Shown here in pieces: positions 47,888 through 56,967 of a stretch of 64,000 nt of DNA. The position numbers were made by a program, and so were the translations under genes. How positions within the stretch are numbered: the first letter of the stretch is position 1; each line of letters opens with the position of its first letter. Where the stretch lies: contig JACPQL010000027.1 in the NCBI GenBank assembly GCA_016190445.1, positions 1-64,000 on the forward strand, written 5' to 3'. This DNA comes from Chloroflexota bacterium (lineage in GTDB: Bacteria > Chloroflexota > Dehalococcoidia > Lucifugimonadales > JACPQL01). The notes under the pieces are model-generated. The model worked only from the letters and a program-made list of their open reading frames with translations. It ran no database searches and had not been told where the DNA came from.

Positions 47888-49288
47888 ATGGCACCCGCAC
47901 CGCGTTCCGAGACCCCTCAGCCCCACATCTACCCCCTGGACCCGCAGAAGATCACGGCGGAGGAGATCGCCGTGATCTTCGCCATGACCTCCCGTCGTCC
48001 CGAGCCCTTCGACGAGATCGCGAAGCTGGTCACGGCGGAGAAGGCGGCGGACTTCCACGAGCGGTGGGTGGTGGGCTACGGCCACGCCTCGGTGGCGGAG
48101 CACGCCGTCCTCCACCTGGCGGTGGAGAACATCTCCCGCCTGGCCTGCGACGCCCTGGAGGACAACCGCCTGGCCTCCTATACGGAGAAGTCCTCCCGCT
48201 ATCAGGTGATGCCGCCGGGCAGCTACCATGTTCCCGCTGAGCTAGAGGGCCACCCCCTGCGCCAGGCCTACGTGGAGACCTGCGAGGCCCTCTTCGCCGC
48301 CTACCAGGAGCTTGTCCGGGGCACCCAGGCACACCTGGGAACCGTGCGCCCCAGGCAGAATGGAGAGCGGGACGCGGCCTACAGCCTACGCCTACGCCGC
48401 GAGGCCACCGATAGCTGCCGCTTCGTGCTGCCCGCCGCCACCCTCACCAACGTGGGCGTCACCATGAACGCCCGCACCCTGGAGCACGCCATCACCAAGC
48501 TGCTTTCGTCGGAGATGGCCGAGGAGCACGCACTGGGCAAAGAGCTGAAGCAGCAAGGGCAGGCCATCACCCCCACGCTGGTCAAATACGCTGAAAAGAG
48601 CGCCTACCTGGCCGAGACCCGCGCCGCCCAGCGCCGGGAGGGCGAGCGCATGGCCCCTGCCCCGCCCTCCTCCTCTCAGGACGCCACGCTCGTCCACCAC
48701 GACCCACAGGCCGAAGAAAAGGTGGCTGCCGCCTTTCTCTACCGCTACGCCAGCCGGCCCTACCTGGACGTGTGGGACAAGGTGCTTCGTATGGACGAGG
48801 CAGAGCGCCGCCGGCTCATTGGTGAGGCCCTCTCCCGACTTGGCCCCCACGATGCCCCCATCCGGGAGCTGGAGCAGGTGTACTACACCTTCGAGCTGGT
48901 GCTGGACTACGGAGCGTACCGGGAGTTCAAGCGCCACCGGATGCAGTCCTACTTCGCCCAGCCCCTCACCGTGGAGCTGGGGTACGTGGTGCCGCCCCTT
49001 TTGGAGGAGGCCGGACTGGGAGAGACGTTCCGCCAGGCCATGGCCTCGGCAGAGGCGGGATACCGGCAATTGGCCAGCGGGCTGCCTCTCGCGGCCCAGT
49101 ACCTCGTCACCCACGCCCACAAGCGCCGGGTGCTGGCCACCATGGACCTCCGCCAGTGCTACCACCTCTTCAAGCTGCGCACCCAGCCCTCGGCCCACTT
49201 CTCCCTGGTGGCGGTGATGCAACAGGCCCTGGAGGCCGCCCGAAGAGTGCATCCGGCCCTCTTCCAGCACCTGCGACTACGGGCATAA
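47888..49288 (+). CDS. Tandem-domain ThyX-like protein (FAD-dependent thymidylate synthase family)
   Basis: 466 aa, about twice the usual ThyX length. The N-terminal half has GYGHASVAEHAVLHL and DNRLASYTEKSSRYQV (residues 92-107), which keeps the SxxExSxRY part of the ThyX motif but has DNR for RHR. The C-terminal half has FKRHRMQSYFAQPLTVE (347-363), which keeps RHR but loses the NExSxR part. Both halves also have the later ThyX helices (VGVTMNARTLEHAITKLL; LRQCYHLFKLRTQ). The two halves may make one composite active site. Start 4 nt after the previous stop. Confidence 0.85.
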   Translation: MAPAPRSETPQPHIYPLDPQKITAEEIAVIFAMTSRRPEPFDEIAKLVTAEKAADFHERWVVGYGHASVAEHAVLHLAVENISRLACDALEDNRLASYTEKSSRYQVMPPGSYHVPAELEGHPLRQAYVETCEALFAAYQELVRGTQAHLGTVRPRQNGERDAAYSLRLRREATDSCRFVLPAATLTNVGVTMNARTLEHAITKLLSSEMAEEHALGKELKQQGQAITPTLVKYAEKSAYLAETRAAQRREGERMAPAPPSSSQDATLVHHDPQAEEKVAAAFLYRYASRPYLDVWDKVLRMDEAERRRLIGEALSRLGPHDAPIRELEQVYYTFELVLDYGAYREFKRHRMQSYFAQPLTVELGYVVPPLLEEAGLGETFRQAMASAEAGYRQLASGLPLAAQYLVTHAHKRRVLATMDLRQCYHLFKLRTQPSAHFSLVAVMQQALEAARRVHPALFQHLRLRA

Positions 49289-49398
49289 GGTCCGCTAGGC
49301 CAGCCCCCAGCAGGGCCACTGTACCTCCCTCATGGCACCCTGACGCCATGCCTCGTCTTTCGTTATCGGATGCAGACGACGCAGAGGAGGCAAAGGCA

Positions 49399-50412
49399 AT
49401 GCTTAGACGCAAATGGGTGCTGGCAGTCCTTGCGGCGGTCATGGTGGCGGCGCTCGGCATAGGCGCGGTGCTGGCGGCCCCGTCGGGCCGCAGCCCCCAG
49501 GACTCCGCCAAGTCGAACTCCGGCGACAGCCAGGAACAGCAGGGCCATCCCTTCCTGGGCGTGGTCCTGGTGAAGCTCAACGAGAGAATCGCACAGAGGC
49601 TGGCAATCAGCAGCACCGAGGGCGTGGCCATCGCCCAGGTGGTGCCCGAGGGTCCGGCGGACGAAGCTGGGGCCAAGGTGGGCGACGTCATCCTCACCGC
49701 AAACGGCACAGAGATGGACGAGCCCGGCGACGTTACGAAGCAACTGCGCGACCTCGCCCCTGGCGACCAGGTAACCCTGACTGTGCTCCGGGCCGGTCAG
49801 CAGATCACTCTCACTGTTACGCTGGGGGAGACGCCCAGGCCCAAGGACATGCCCCAGGCGAAACGCCGGGGCCCCAAGGACGGGCTGCAACGGGTCCCCG
49901 ACATCTTCTCCCGGCTGATCCAGGGCAACCTGGAGCTGATGGGGCCATCCAGCACCAAGGTGGTGCTCACCGTGACGCCTGGCAAGGTCACCGCCGTCAC
50001 CGGCACCACGCTGACCATCGAGCGGCGAGACGGCCAGAGCGCCCAGTTTACCGTCCCGGAGGGCACGCCCGTGATGGAGCGGGGCCGGGAGATAGCCCTG
50101 AGCGAGCTGGAGGCCGGCACCCCGGTGGTGGTCTTCCAGAAAGACGGCCAGGTGGCGCGGGTGACCGTGGGTCCGCAGGCGCCCTCCCTGGTATGGCCCC
50201 ACAGTGGCGGCGGTGTGCGCCCCACCCCACCCGATGCGGACGAGATAGTGGGCCACCTCAGGGAGGCGATGGAGCAGCGGTTCCACCGCATGGACACTCA
50301 GCTAGACCGCCTGGAGGAGCGCCTGGACGGGCACCTGCGCCAGCACGGGCAGGCTTCTGCCAAGAATAACCAGGCGCGCAAGAAAGAGATCGGAACAGCC
50401 TCCCCAAGCTAG
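49399..50412 (+). CDS. Secreted or membrane-anchored PDZ-domain protein
   Basis: 337 aa. A signal peptide or anchor (LRRKWVLAVLAAVMVAALGI) is followed by a PDZ domain (HPFLGVVLVKLNERIAQRLA, VAIAQVVPEGPADEAGAKVG, DVILTANGTEMDEPGDVTKQ). A beta-rich domain (VTPGKVTAVTGTTLTIERRD) and a C-terminal coiled coil (MDTQLDRLEERLDGHLRQHG) follow. No trypsin-like protease domain is present, so it is not DegP; it may be a periplasmic chaperone or scaffold. ATG 49399 has GAGGAGG 8 nt upstream. Confidence 0.82.
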   Translation: MLRRKWVLAVLAAVMVAALGIGAVLAAPSGRSPQDSAKSNSGDSQEQQGHPFLGVVLVKLNERIAQRLAISSTEGVAIAQVVPEGPADEAGAKVGDVILTANGTEMDEPGDVTKQLRDLAPGDQVTLTVLRAGQQITLTVTLGETPRPKDMPQAKRRGPKDGLQRVPDIFSRLIQGNLELMGPSSTKVVLTVTPGKVTAVTGTTLTIERRDGQSAQFTVPEGTPVMERGREIALSELEAGTPVVVFQKDGQVARVTVGPQAPSLVWPHSGGGVRPTPPDADEIVGHLREAMEQRFHRMDTQLDRLEERLDGHLRQHGQASAKNNQARKKEIGTASPS

Positions 50413-50434
50413 CAGGGGTGCAGGCTGCAGAATT

Positions 50435-50461
50435 AGGGCCCGGGAGCGTATCCCGGGCCCT
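50435..50461. terminator. Bidirectional intrinsic terminator
   Basis: AGGGCCCGGGA (50,435-50,445) and TCCCGGGCCCT (50,451-50,461) form a perfect 11-bp stem with a 5-nt loop between two convergent genes. Only a short T-rich tail follows. Confidence 0.75.
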
Positions 50462-50472
50462 CTCGTTTCATA

Positions 50473-51819
50473 TCAGGCGGTACGTTGCCCTGCCGATGCA
50501 TCCTCGGCAAGAGCCAGCCTGCGGGGAAGCCGCGGACGAGGGAGATACCAGTAGAGCAGCACCCCAGCGGCGTAGGAAATGGCAATGGGCACTAGGGCGC
50601 CCATGTAGCTGCCCGACCTGTCGTACACCCACCCGGCAAAGACCGGCGCCCCCATGGCCATGAGGCTCTGCACCAGGGTCACCACACCCCGGAGGGTCGC
50701 AAAGCTGCGGCGGCCAAAAAAATCGCCGATCATGGCCCAGGTGATGGAGGCGATGCTTTCAGGAACGGCGAACATCATCACAAACAGCACCAGTTGCCAG
50801 AGACGCCCGTCGGTCACCATGAGCAGCACCAGACTCCCTACTCCCACAAGCAGGCCGACTGAGGCCATACGCTGCAATGACCATCTGTCCCCCATCCACC
50901 CGACGAACAGGCGGACAGGCAATGTGGTAAAGGCCAGCACGCCCACCAGAAGAGCGGCAGCGGCCTCGGTCTGCCCCTTCCACACCATCAGCGGCACTAT
51001 GTGCACGGCCACCCCTGTGTGGGCAGCGATGCGTAGGCCTATGGCAAAGGCCAGCAGCCAGTAGGACCTGGTCCCGAACGCCTCTCGGGCGGTGAAGTCC
51101 CGAGAAGCTCGCTCCTCCTGGAATGGCGAGGGGTGCGACGCCACATCAGCCTGCGGAGGCGGACCAGATGGCACGGGAGGGTCGCCGTCCGGCCTCAGCC
51201 CCATGCTCTCCGGACTGCGACGCACCCAGAACGAGAGAGGCAGGACCACCACCAACACCACCACTCCGGCGATGGCCGCAGTCGGCCGCCACCCGAAGGT
51301 CCGTATGGAGAGACCCATCAGAGGAACGATGACGGCACCACCTACCGACATACCCACAGCCACCATAGACATGGCCAGGCCACGGTGCCGACTGAACCAG
51401 TTGTTCACCGCCGCCATCACGCCGTGATTAAAGCCGGAGTTGAACCCCAGAGAGAGGACACCTAAGTAAACCAGGAGGAAGGAGGCGAAATTGTGGGTGA
51501 AAGCTAACAGGATGAAACCCACGCCTGCCAGGAGTGCGCCAACGAAAATCAGCTTTCCCGGCCCAACCCGGTCCACCAGGTAGCCGGCTGCGGGCCCCTC
51601 CAACCCGCCTTCCAGGCGGGCCACTCCGTAAGCAAAAGAGGTAGCGGCACGGGTGAGCCCAAAGTCCCTGGTTATGGGGAGGAAGAATACACTGAAGCCG
51701 GTCCAGTAGGTGCCGCCAGCCAGGGCGTTCATCACGACCCCGATGGCTACAATCCACCAGCCGTAGAAGACCTTGGAACCTTTCTTGCTAAGGCGTGCAC
51801 CGGCACGCGGAATTCCCAA
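50473..51819 (-). CDS. MFS transporter (monocarboxylate/oxalate-formate type)
   Basis: 448 aa, about 12 transmembrane helices with a central hydrophilic loop (residues 205-245). It starts near FYGWWIVAIGVVMNALAGGT, with VFFLPITRDFGLTRAATSFA and GYLVDRVGPGKLIFVGALLA in the first half, features common in the MCT/OFA group of anion or carboxylate carriers. The start TTG 51819 is uncertain. No linked pathway gene identifies the substrate; the neighbouring leuB-like and enolase-type genes suggest organic acids. Confidence 0.85.
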   Translation of the reverse strand: MGIPRAGARLSKKGSKVFYGWWIVAIGVVMNALAGGTYWTGFSVFFLPITRDFGLTRAATSFAYGVARLEGGLEGPAAGYLVDRVGPGKLIFVGALLAGVGFILLAFTHNFASFLLVYLGVLSLGFNSGFNHGVMAAVNNWFSRHRGLAMSMVAVGMSVGGAVIVPLMGLSIRTFGWRPTAAIAGVVVLVVVLPLSFWVRRSPESMGLRPDGDPPVPSGPPPQADVASHPSPFQEERASRDFTAREAFGTRSYWLLAFAIGLRIAAHTGVAVHIVPLMVWKGQTEAAAALLVGVLAFTTLPVRLFVGWMGDRWSLQRMASVGLLVGVGSLVLLMVTDGRLWQLVLFVMMFAVPESIASITWAMIGDFFGRRSFATLRGVVTLVQSLMAMGAPVFAGWVYDRSGSYMGALVPIAISYAAGVLLYWYLPRPRLPRRLALAEDASAGQRTA

Positions 51820-51915
51820 AGTTATCCTCTATCCGTCGCAAAAGGAGCCCACAGTCTGGCGGCATTATATCTCCGCCGTCCAGGGGGCACAAACACGACC
51901 CTGCCCACCTAAAGG

Positions 51916-53028
51916 CTACAGAGTGCGGACCAACTCCGCCACGGCATTGCCCATCTCTTTCGTGGTGACGACGCGCTGGCCTGGGGCAGCAATGTCCGCC
52001 GTGCGCAGCCCGCCAGTAAGGGCACGCTCCACCGCCCGCTCCACCAGGGCCGCCTCATGAGGCCTTCCCAGGGAATAGCGCAGCATGAGCGCGGCGCTCA
52101 GGATGGCACCCACAGGGTTCGCCTTCCCCTGGCCAGCAATGTCCGGCGCCGAGCCATGCACCGGCTCATACAGGCCGGGCGAGCGGCTCCCACGCCCCCG
52201 TCCATCTCCTGCGGGCACCCTCGACAGGCTGGCTGAAGGCAACATGCCCAGGGAGGCAGAGAGCACCGAAGCCTCGTCCGAGAGGATGTCTCCAAAGGTG
52301 TTCTCCATCACCAGCACATCAAAGCGCGCGGGGTTGCTCACCAGTTGCATGGCGCAGGAGTCCACCAGGGCGTGCTCCAGGGCCACGTCTGGGTACTCGC
52401 AGCCCATCTCCGAGGCCACCTCCCGCCACAGGCGCGACGTCTCCAGCACATTGGCCTTGTCCACCGAGGTGAGGCGTTTGCGGCGGGCGCGGGCCAGCTC
52501 GAACCCCACCCTCAGGATGCGCCGGATCTCCGCCTCGGTGTACTTCAGGGTGTCCACCCCTGCCCTGCCCCGGCTTGTCTGCCAGCGTCGCTTGGGGGTC
52601 GCGTAGTACAGTCCCCCGGTAAGCTCGCGCACCACCACCAGGTCAACTCCCCGCAGGCGCTCCGGCTTCACCGGGCTGGCCGCCTCCAGACAGGGAAAGA
52701 CCCGCACGGGCCGCAGGTTGGCGAACACCCCCATCCCCTTGCGCAGTGCCAGAAGGCCCTGTTCGGGCCGCACCGGCGCTTTGGGGTCGTCCCAGCGGGG
52801 GCCGCCCACAGCGCCGAACAGGACGGCGTGGCTCCGGCGCGCCAGCTCAAGGGTCTCCTCCCGGATGGGCACACCGTGCCTGTCCATGGCGGCGCCGCCC
52901 ACCTCGTCTCGGACGTAGTCCACAGCCAACCCCGTGCGAGCAGAGACGGCCTCCATCACCTTCACCGCCTCCCCTGTCACCTCCGGCCCTATGCCATCGC
53001 CGGGCAGCACCAAGACCTTGAACCTCAT
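51916..53028 (-). CDS. leuB: 3-Isopropylmalate dehydrogenase (or related beta-decarboxylating dehydrogenase)
   Basis: 370 aa, NAD-dependent. Motifs: VLPGDGIGPEVTGEAVKVME, LFGAVGGPRWDDPKAPVRPE and LLALRKGMGVFANLRPVRVF, VVRELTGGLYYATPKRR, SVDKANVLETSRLWREVA and the nucleotide loop YEPVHGSAPDIAGQGKANPV. GPRWD with LLALRK is the LeuB pattern rather than tartrate or isocitrate dehydrogenase. No leuA, leuC or leuD gene is nearby. An ATG start with AGGAGGGCCC upstream is good. Confidence 0.9.
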   Translation of the reverse strand: MRFKVLVLPGDGIGPEVTGEAVKVMEAVSARTGLAVDYVRDEVGGAAMDRHGVPIREETLELARRSHAVLFGAVGGPRWDDPKAPVRPEQGLLALRKGMGVFANLRPVRVFPCLEAASPVKPERLRGVDLVVVRELTGGLYYATPKRRWQTSRGRAGVDTLKYTEAEIRRILRVGFELARARRKRLTSVDKANVLETSRLWREVASEMGCEYPDVALEHALVDSCAMQLVSNPARFDVLVMENTFGDILSDEASVLSASLGMLPSASLSRVPAGDGRGRGSRSPGLYEPVHGSAPDIAGQGKANPVGAILSAALMLRYSLGRPHEAALVERAVERALTGGLRTADIAAPGQRVVTTKEMGNAVAELVRTL

Positions 53029-53043
53029 TGGGCCCTCCTGGCG

Positions 53044-54207
53044 CTACTTGTACTCCACACCGCCCACGCGGTGCTTCATGATAAAGTCCCAGTCGTACTC
53101 CACCCCCAGCCCTGGCCCCTCTGGGACATCCACACAGCCGTTGCTGTCCACGGCATCCAGCCCGTCCCGGTAGTTCTTGTACACTGGAGGCCCCTGCCAG
53201 GCGCCTGTTGGATGTACCAGCGCCATCTCGTAGTAGTTGGCGTTGCGCATGGCGGCCATGCAGTGGCGCTGGGCTGGCCCGGTGGCGTGAATCTCCACGT
53301 CCAGCCCGAACCCCTCGGCGGCGTGGGCTATCTTCATGACGCCGGTGATGCCTCCGTCCTGGATGTCCGCCCGCACAAAGTCCGTCGCCTCAGCCACGAT
53401 GAAGTCTATCTTCGCCTCAACGCCCCGGACCATCTCCATCTGGAGAATGGGGGTCTTGATGAGCTGCCGGAGCTTCCGATGAGCAAAGGCGGAGACGCCG
53501 GCGTCCGACATGGGGTCCTCCAGCCACATGAACGCCTCCTCGTCGCACGCACGCCCCACCTTCAGGGCATCCCAGAAAGTCCTGTAGGCGCAGGAGCCAT
53601 CCAGCATCAGGTCCATCTTGCCGCCCACCCGCTTGCCCACGGCGTGCACCGCGGCCACGTCCCTATCGAAGGGCGGCTGCCCCCAGACGTGGAGCTTGAA
53701 GGCAGGATACCCCATCTCCAGGCACTGCTGAGCGAAGTCGGCATAGGTCTCCGGGCTGTCCAGATAACCACTGTTCTCCTCGCCATGGTACGTGCTGGCA
53801 TAAGCAGGGAGCTTTCGCCTATACCCGCCCAGCATCTGGTAAATGGGCGCGCCGTAGATTCTTCCGGCGATGTCCCAAAGGGCCACGTCCACCGGGCCCA
53901 TGCCCACCTTGTCGGAGAACCGGAGGCCCCGCTTCACATCGTTGTAGATAAGCTCCCGCTCCAGGGCGTTCTTCCCAAGGAGATAGCGAGCAAACACCTG
54001 GAGCTGGCCGAGGCTGGCCGCAGTGCCGCCCACGAACTCTCCCGTGACCCCTGTGTGGGTGTGGACCTTGATGGCCATGGTTCGGCGGCGGACGGTGCTC
54101 CCCTTCTTATAGATGATGGAGAAGCCGTTGTAGTCGTGGCCATGGTCCGGAAGCTCGTACTCGAACAGGTGGGCCTCAATGCCGGTGATCCTCACATCTG
54201 CTGCCAT
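53044..54207 (-). CDS. Enolase-superfamily (mandelate racemase/muconate lactonising-like) dehydratase
   Basis: 387 aa. An N-terminal capping domain (RITGIEAHLFEYELPDHGHD) precedes the barrel: FKLHVWG (K-x-H at the end of strand 2), metal ligands in LMLDGSC (Asp), WLEDPM (Glu) and LQMEMV (Glu), and a possible base in EIHATGP. This is the acid-sugar dehydratase/racemase pattern, but the substrate is unknown. ATG 54207 has AGGAGG 9 nt upstream; a longer frame reaches 54,270. Only 15 nt separate it from leuB, so the two are probably co-transcribed. Confidence 0.85.
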   Translation of the reverse strand: MAADVRITGIEAHLFEYELPDHGHDYNGFSIIYKKGSTVRRRTMAIKVHTHTGVTGEFVGGTAASLGQLQVFARYLLGKNALERELIYNDVKRGLRFSDKVGMGPVDVALWDIAGRIYGAPIYQMLGGYRRKLPAYASTYHGEENSGYLDSPETYADFAQQCLEMGYPAFKLHVWGQPPFDRDVAAVHAVGKRVGGKMDLMLDGSCAYRTFWDALKVGRACDEEAFMWLEDPMSDAGVSAFAHRKLRQLIKTPILQMEMVRGVEAKIDFIVAEATDFVRADIQDGGITGVMKIAHAAEGFGLDVEIHATGPAQRHCMAAMRNANYYEMALVHPTGAWQGPPVYKNYRDGLDAVDSNGCVDVPEGPGLGVEYDWDFIMKHRVGGVEYK

Positions 54208-54842
54208 AGCTGACGACCTCCTGGCCAAGGATTCGGGAGTCATTCTCGCACAACCGCTTCCGCAGTTCATCCACCGACACCAAGGAAAGGGGCGGGGTTG
54301 TGCCCCGCCCCGCCGTCACTCCCACCTGTGTGGTGTCCCTGAAGTTCGCAGCCAATGTCTCTATGTCTTTGCGAGGCCTGATGGTTCGAGGTCCTCACCA
54401 CAGGCTCCGGAGGGCCGTGGCAATCTGGCGGCGGGGCCCACCCCTCCTCCAGATTGGCGTGAAAATAGGTCTTGGGGGAGGGGCTGTCGTGCTGAGGAGT
54501 CGGTTGAACTCATCTGTCCTCAACATTCTTCTGCCGACGAAGTCCCGACTCCGTCGAGGACTCGCGACAGAGTCGGAGCATCTAGGGGGTTTTTCATCCC
54601 CCTGTGGCGCCCCGATTGTATCGGGGCATGGCCGATTGCTTCATCCTCCGGCAAGCCGGAGTCTTCGCAACGACTGTTTGTAATCGTATTTCGGAAACAG
54701 GACACTAGCCCTCGCCCCTCGTGGTCTGGCAAGTCTCAGCTTCCTTTCATGCTGCTCTAAGGTCTGGGAGATAGGCTGAATTCTTGAGAGAGATGAGAGG
54801 CGTGGCCAGGACGAAGGCGTCCCGCAGTCATGCTAGCGTGGG
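54208..54842. repeat. Gene-free region rich in palindromic repeats
   Basis: About 635 bp without a convincing gene. It contains GACTCCGTCGAGGACTCGCG and GACAGAGTCGGAG (54,547-54,579), matching the nested insert at 45,946-45,990; GGGTTTTTCATCCCCCTG (54,588-54,605), like the right end of element A; and CCCCGATTGTATCGGGG near 54,612, like the palindromes at 18.16 and 38.91 kb. It separates two gene clusters. Confidence 0.55.
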
Positions 54843-55313
54843 GTGGTTGAATTGGCGCTGCTAGTCGCTGTGGCCGCTGTCGGGGGGGCTGTGGTGGCGG
54901 TAATGGTGTGCCTCCTGGCGAGGCGGCTAAGCCACGCACCAGTCCAGGCAGTCCTGGGTCCCACTGGGTACCAGGAGGCCCGCGTTGTCATCAACGGGCG
55001 CTACCGCCCGGACACCATCCGGGTGCAGCAGGGCGTGCCGGTGCGGGTCCGCTTCTTGCGGCGGGAGGAAGACCCCTGCTCGGAGCGGGTGGTCTTTGCG
55101 GGCTTTGGCATAGACCGGCGCCTGGCCGCTTTCCAGGAGACCACGGTGGAGTTCCTGCCCACGGCGCCTGGGACATTTCTCTTCACCTGCCAGTGGGGCA
55201 TGTACCGTGGCAGGCTGGTGGTCACAGCCGCCAGGGGCAGGCTGAAGGGCGGCCAGCCGGGTCAGACAGGGGCTGGGCCGCAGGCAGATGGGAAGGCGCC
55301 GGGTAGGGATTGA
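54843..55313 (+). CDS. Membrane-anchored cupredoxin-domain protein
   Basis: 156 aa. An N-terminal transmembrane helix (LALLVAVAAVGGAVVAVMVC) is followed by a cupredoxin_1-type domain: GRYRPDTIRVQQGVPVRVRF, DPCSERVVFAGFGIDRRL, and FLFTCQWGMYRGRLVV. The last segment has the Cys and Met of a copper-binding loop (CxxGM); the Cys in DPCS is extra. GTG 54843 is the start. It is the first gene of the cluster running to 62,224 and probably faces the cell exterior. Function may be copper binding or electron transfer. Confidence 0.8.
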   Translation: MVELALLVAVAAVGGAVVAVMVCLLARRLSHAPVQAVLGPTGYQEARVVINGRYRPDTIRVQQGVPVRVRFLRREEDPCSERVVFAGFGIDRRLAAFQETTVEFLPTAPGTFLFTCQWGMYRGRLVVTAARGRLKGGQPGQTGAGPQADGKAPGRD

Positions 55314-55346
55314 CAGGCAGCATCAAATGTAAAGGAGGAGATGTCA

Positions 55347-55559
55347 ATGCCGTTCTGGTCGAAGACGAAGGCCAAGGAGAAGGACCCAGTTTGCGGGATG
55401 GAGGTTGACTCCAAGAATGCGGCGGCGACCCAGGAGCACCAGGGCAAGACCTACTACTTCTGCTCCCCTTCCTGCAAGGCCAGCTTTGTCAAGGAGCCGG
55501 CGAAGTACGTGAAGGGGCCGCCTGCCGCCGGTGGCGGCATGGGGGGTGGGCACCACTAG
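55347..55559 (+). CDS. YHS-domain metal-binding protein
   Basis: 70 aa. The YHS core is DPVCGMEVDSKNAAATQEHQ with GKTYYFCSPSCKASFVKEP: a CxM and CxxxC set typical of metal-binding modules found in copper ATPases and in heavy-metal operons. The C-terminus is Gly/Met/His-rich (GGGMGGGHH), adding further soft-metal ligands. ATG 55347 has AAAGGAGG 8 nt upstream; ATG 55341 is too close to it. Confidence 0.88.
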   Translation: MPFWSKTKAKEKDPVCGMEVDSKNAAATQEHQGKTYYFCSPSCKASFVKEPAKYVKGPPAAGGGMGGGHH

Positions 55560-55654
55560 CTCTGAAAACCCCAGGGGCGGGGTGGCAATCGCTGTGGAGC
55601 GAATGGGGCTGGCCTTGGAAGGTCGGCTTCAAAAAACCGTTGAAAGGAGGAGCT

Positions 55655-55891
55655 ATGAAGCGAATGATGAGAGGTATGCGGGTAGGAGTCTTGGTGGTTG
55701 TACTGGGCCTTGCAGCGCTACTCCCGGCGGGTGCCGTCTTTGCGGCGGCACCGGAGGCGGAGTTTGGCCAGTGCGTCGCCATGATGGCGCAGAGCGGCCC
55801 TAATGAGCACGCCGCGATGATGGGGCTAGATAACTTCGGTGAGGTGGTCCAGCACTGCCAGGAGATGCACACCCCGCCCAATTCCAGGTAG
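55655..55891 (+). CDS. Small exported protein with paired Cys
   Basis: 78 aa. A clear signal peptide (MRGMRVGVLVVVLGLAALLP, cleavage after AVFA) leaves a mature peptide of about 45 aa: PEAEFGQCVAMMAQSGPNEH and GEVVQHCQEMHTPPNSR. Two Cys, four Met and three His in so short a chain suggest metal binding. AAAGGAGG precedes the ATG. Family not recognised. Confidence 0.75.
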   Translation: MKRMMRGMRVGVLVVVLGLAALLPAGAVFAAAPEAEFGQCVAMMAQSGPNEHAAMMGLDNFGEVVQHCQEMHTPPNSR

Positions 55892-55958
55892 AACCCCGTA
55901 AGGTGGGTCTCAGAGTTACTTGGTCCTCTCTTGGCTGTGCCTAGAAAAGGGGGAAGGC

Positions 55959-56939
55959 GTGAAAACCCTTGGCGTCATTCTCGGCTTGATAGCGCTCTTG
56001 GGCGTGGCTGGCGCATGCAACAGCCCGGGTTCTCCTAGCGCTACGTCTGCCTCCCAGAATCCCCAGGTCCGGCAGTACACCCTGGTGGCGGAAAAGGTCC
56101 AGCACGAGCTGGCCCCGGGCGTAGTCGTCACTGCCTGGGGCTATAACGGTCAGGTGCCAGGCCCGGAGGTCCGCGCCAATGAGGGCGACACCGTGCGGGT
56201 GACCTTCACCAACAACCTGCCTGTCCCCACCAGCGTCCACTGGCACGGGGTGGACGTGCCCTGGAACATGGATGGCGTCCCAGGGGTGAGCCAGCAGCCG
56301 GTGAAGCCTGGGGAGACCTTCAGCTACGAATTCGTGGCCAAGCCCGCGGGTACCCGCTTCTACCACACCCACGGCTCGGGCCAGGAGGACGAGGCCTCCC
56401 AGCTCGATATGGGCCTCTATGGGCCACTCATCATCGAGCCCGCCGTCAAGAGCCAGGCCTACGACGTGGAGATGACCATCATGCTGGACGAGTGGAACAC
56501 CACCATGATGGCGGACCAACAGATGCAAATGGGTGAGACCATGGACTACGACGTCTTCACCATCAATGCCAAGGCTTGGCCTACCACGAAGCCCCTGGTA
56601 GTGAAGCCCGACCAGCGAGTCTTGCTGCGCCTCATCAACGCGGGCACCTCCACTTTCCACCCCATGCATCTCCACGGCCACTCCTTCCGGGTGGTAGCGG
56701 TAGACGGCGGCCCGGTGCCTCTTGACCAGCAGCAGGTCCGGGACACCCTGCTGGTGGCGCCTGGGGAACGATATGACATAGAGTTCGTGGCCAATAATCC
56801 CGGCGTGTGGGTCTTCCATTGCCACGAGCTGCACCACGCTGACGGCGGCATGATCATGCTGGTGCGGTACGAAGGTTATGAGCTACCCGCTGGCCAGGTG
56901 GAGCCCATGTCCCCATCTATGCCAGGTATGGGTCACTAA
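55959..56939 (+). CDS. Multicopper oxidase, lipoprotein
   Basis: 326 aa. A lipoprotein signal (VKTLGVILGLIALLGVAGAC, lipobox Cys) precedes two cupredoxin domains. Copper ligands are all present: HWHGVD and FYHTHGSG (domain 1), HPMHLHGHSF and VFHCHELHHADGGM (domain 2, with the type 1 Cys). The length is that of two-domain oxidases (laccase/CueO-like). It would oxidise Cu(I), Fe(II) or phenols outside the cell. GTG 55959 is used because it places the start at the signal peptide and has AGGGGGA upstream. Confidence 0.92.
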   Translation: MKTLGVILGLIALLGVAGACNSPGSPSATSASQNPQVRQYTLVAEKVQHELAPGVVVTAWGYNGQVPGPEVRANEGDTVRVTFTNNLPVPTSVHWHGVDVPWNMDGVPGVSQQPVKPGETFSYEFVAKPAGTRFYHTHGSGQEDEASQLDMGLYGPLIIEPAVKSQAYDVEMTIMLDEWNTTMMADQQMQMGETMDYDVFTINAKAWPTTKPLVVKPDQRVLLRLINAGTSTFHPMHLHGHSFRVVAVDGGPVPLDQQQVRDTLLVAPGERYDIEFVANNPGVWVFHCHELHHADGGMIMLVRYEGYELPAGQVEPMSPSMPGMGH

Positions 56940-56967
56940 CACACGAATGCGAAAGAAGGAAGCAACG

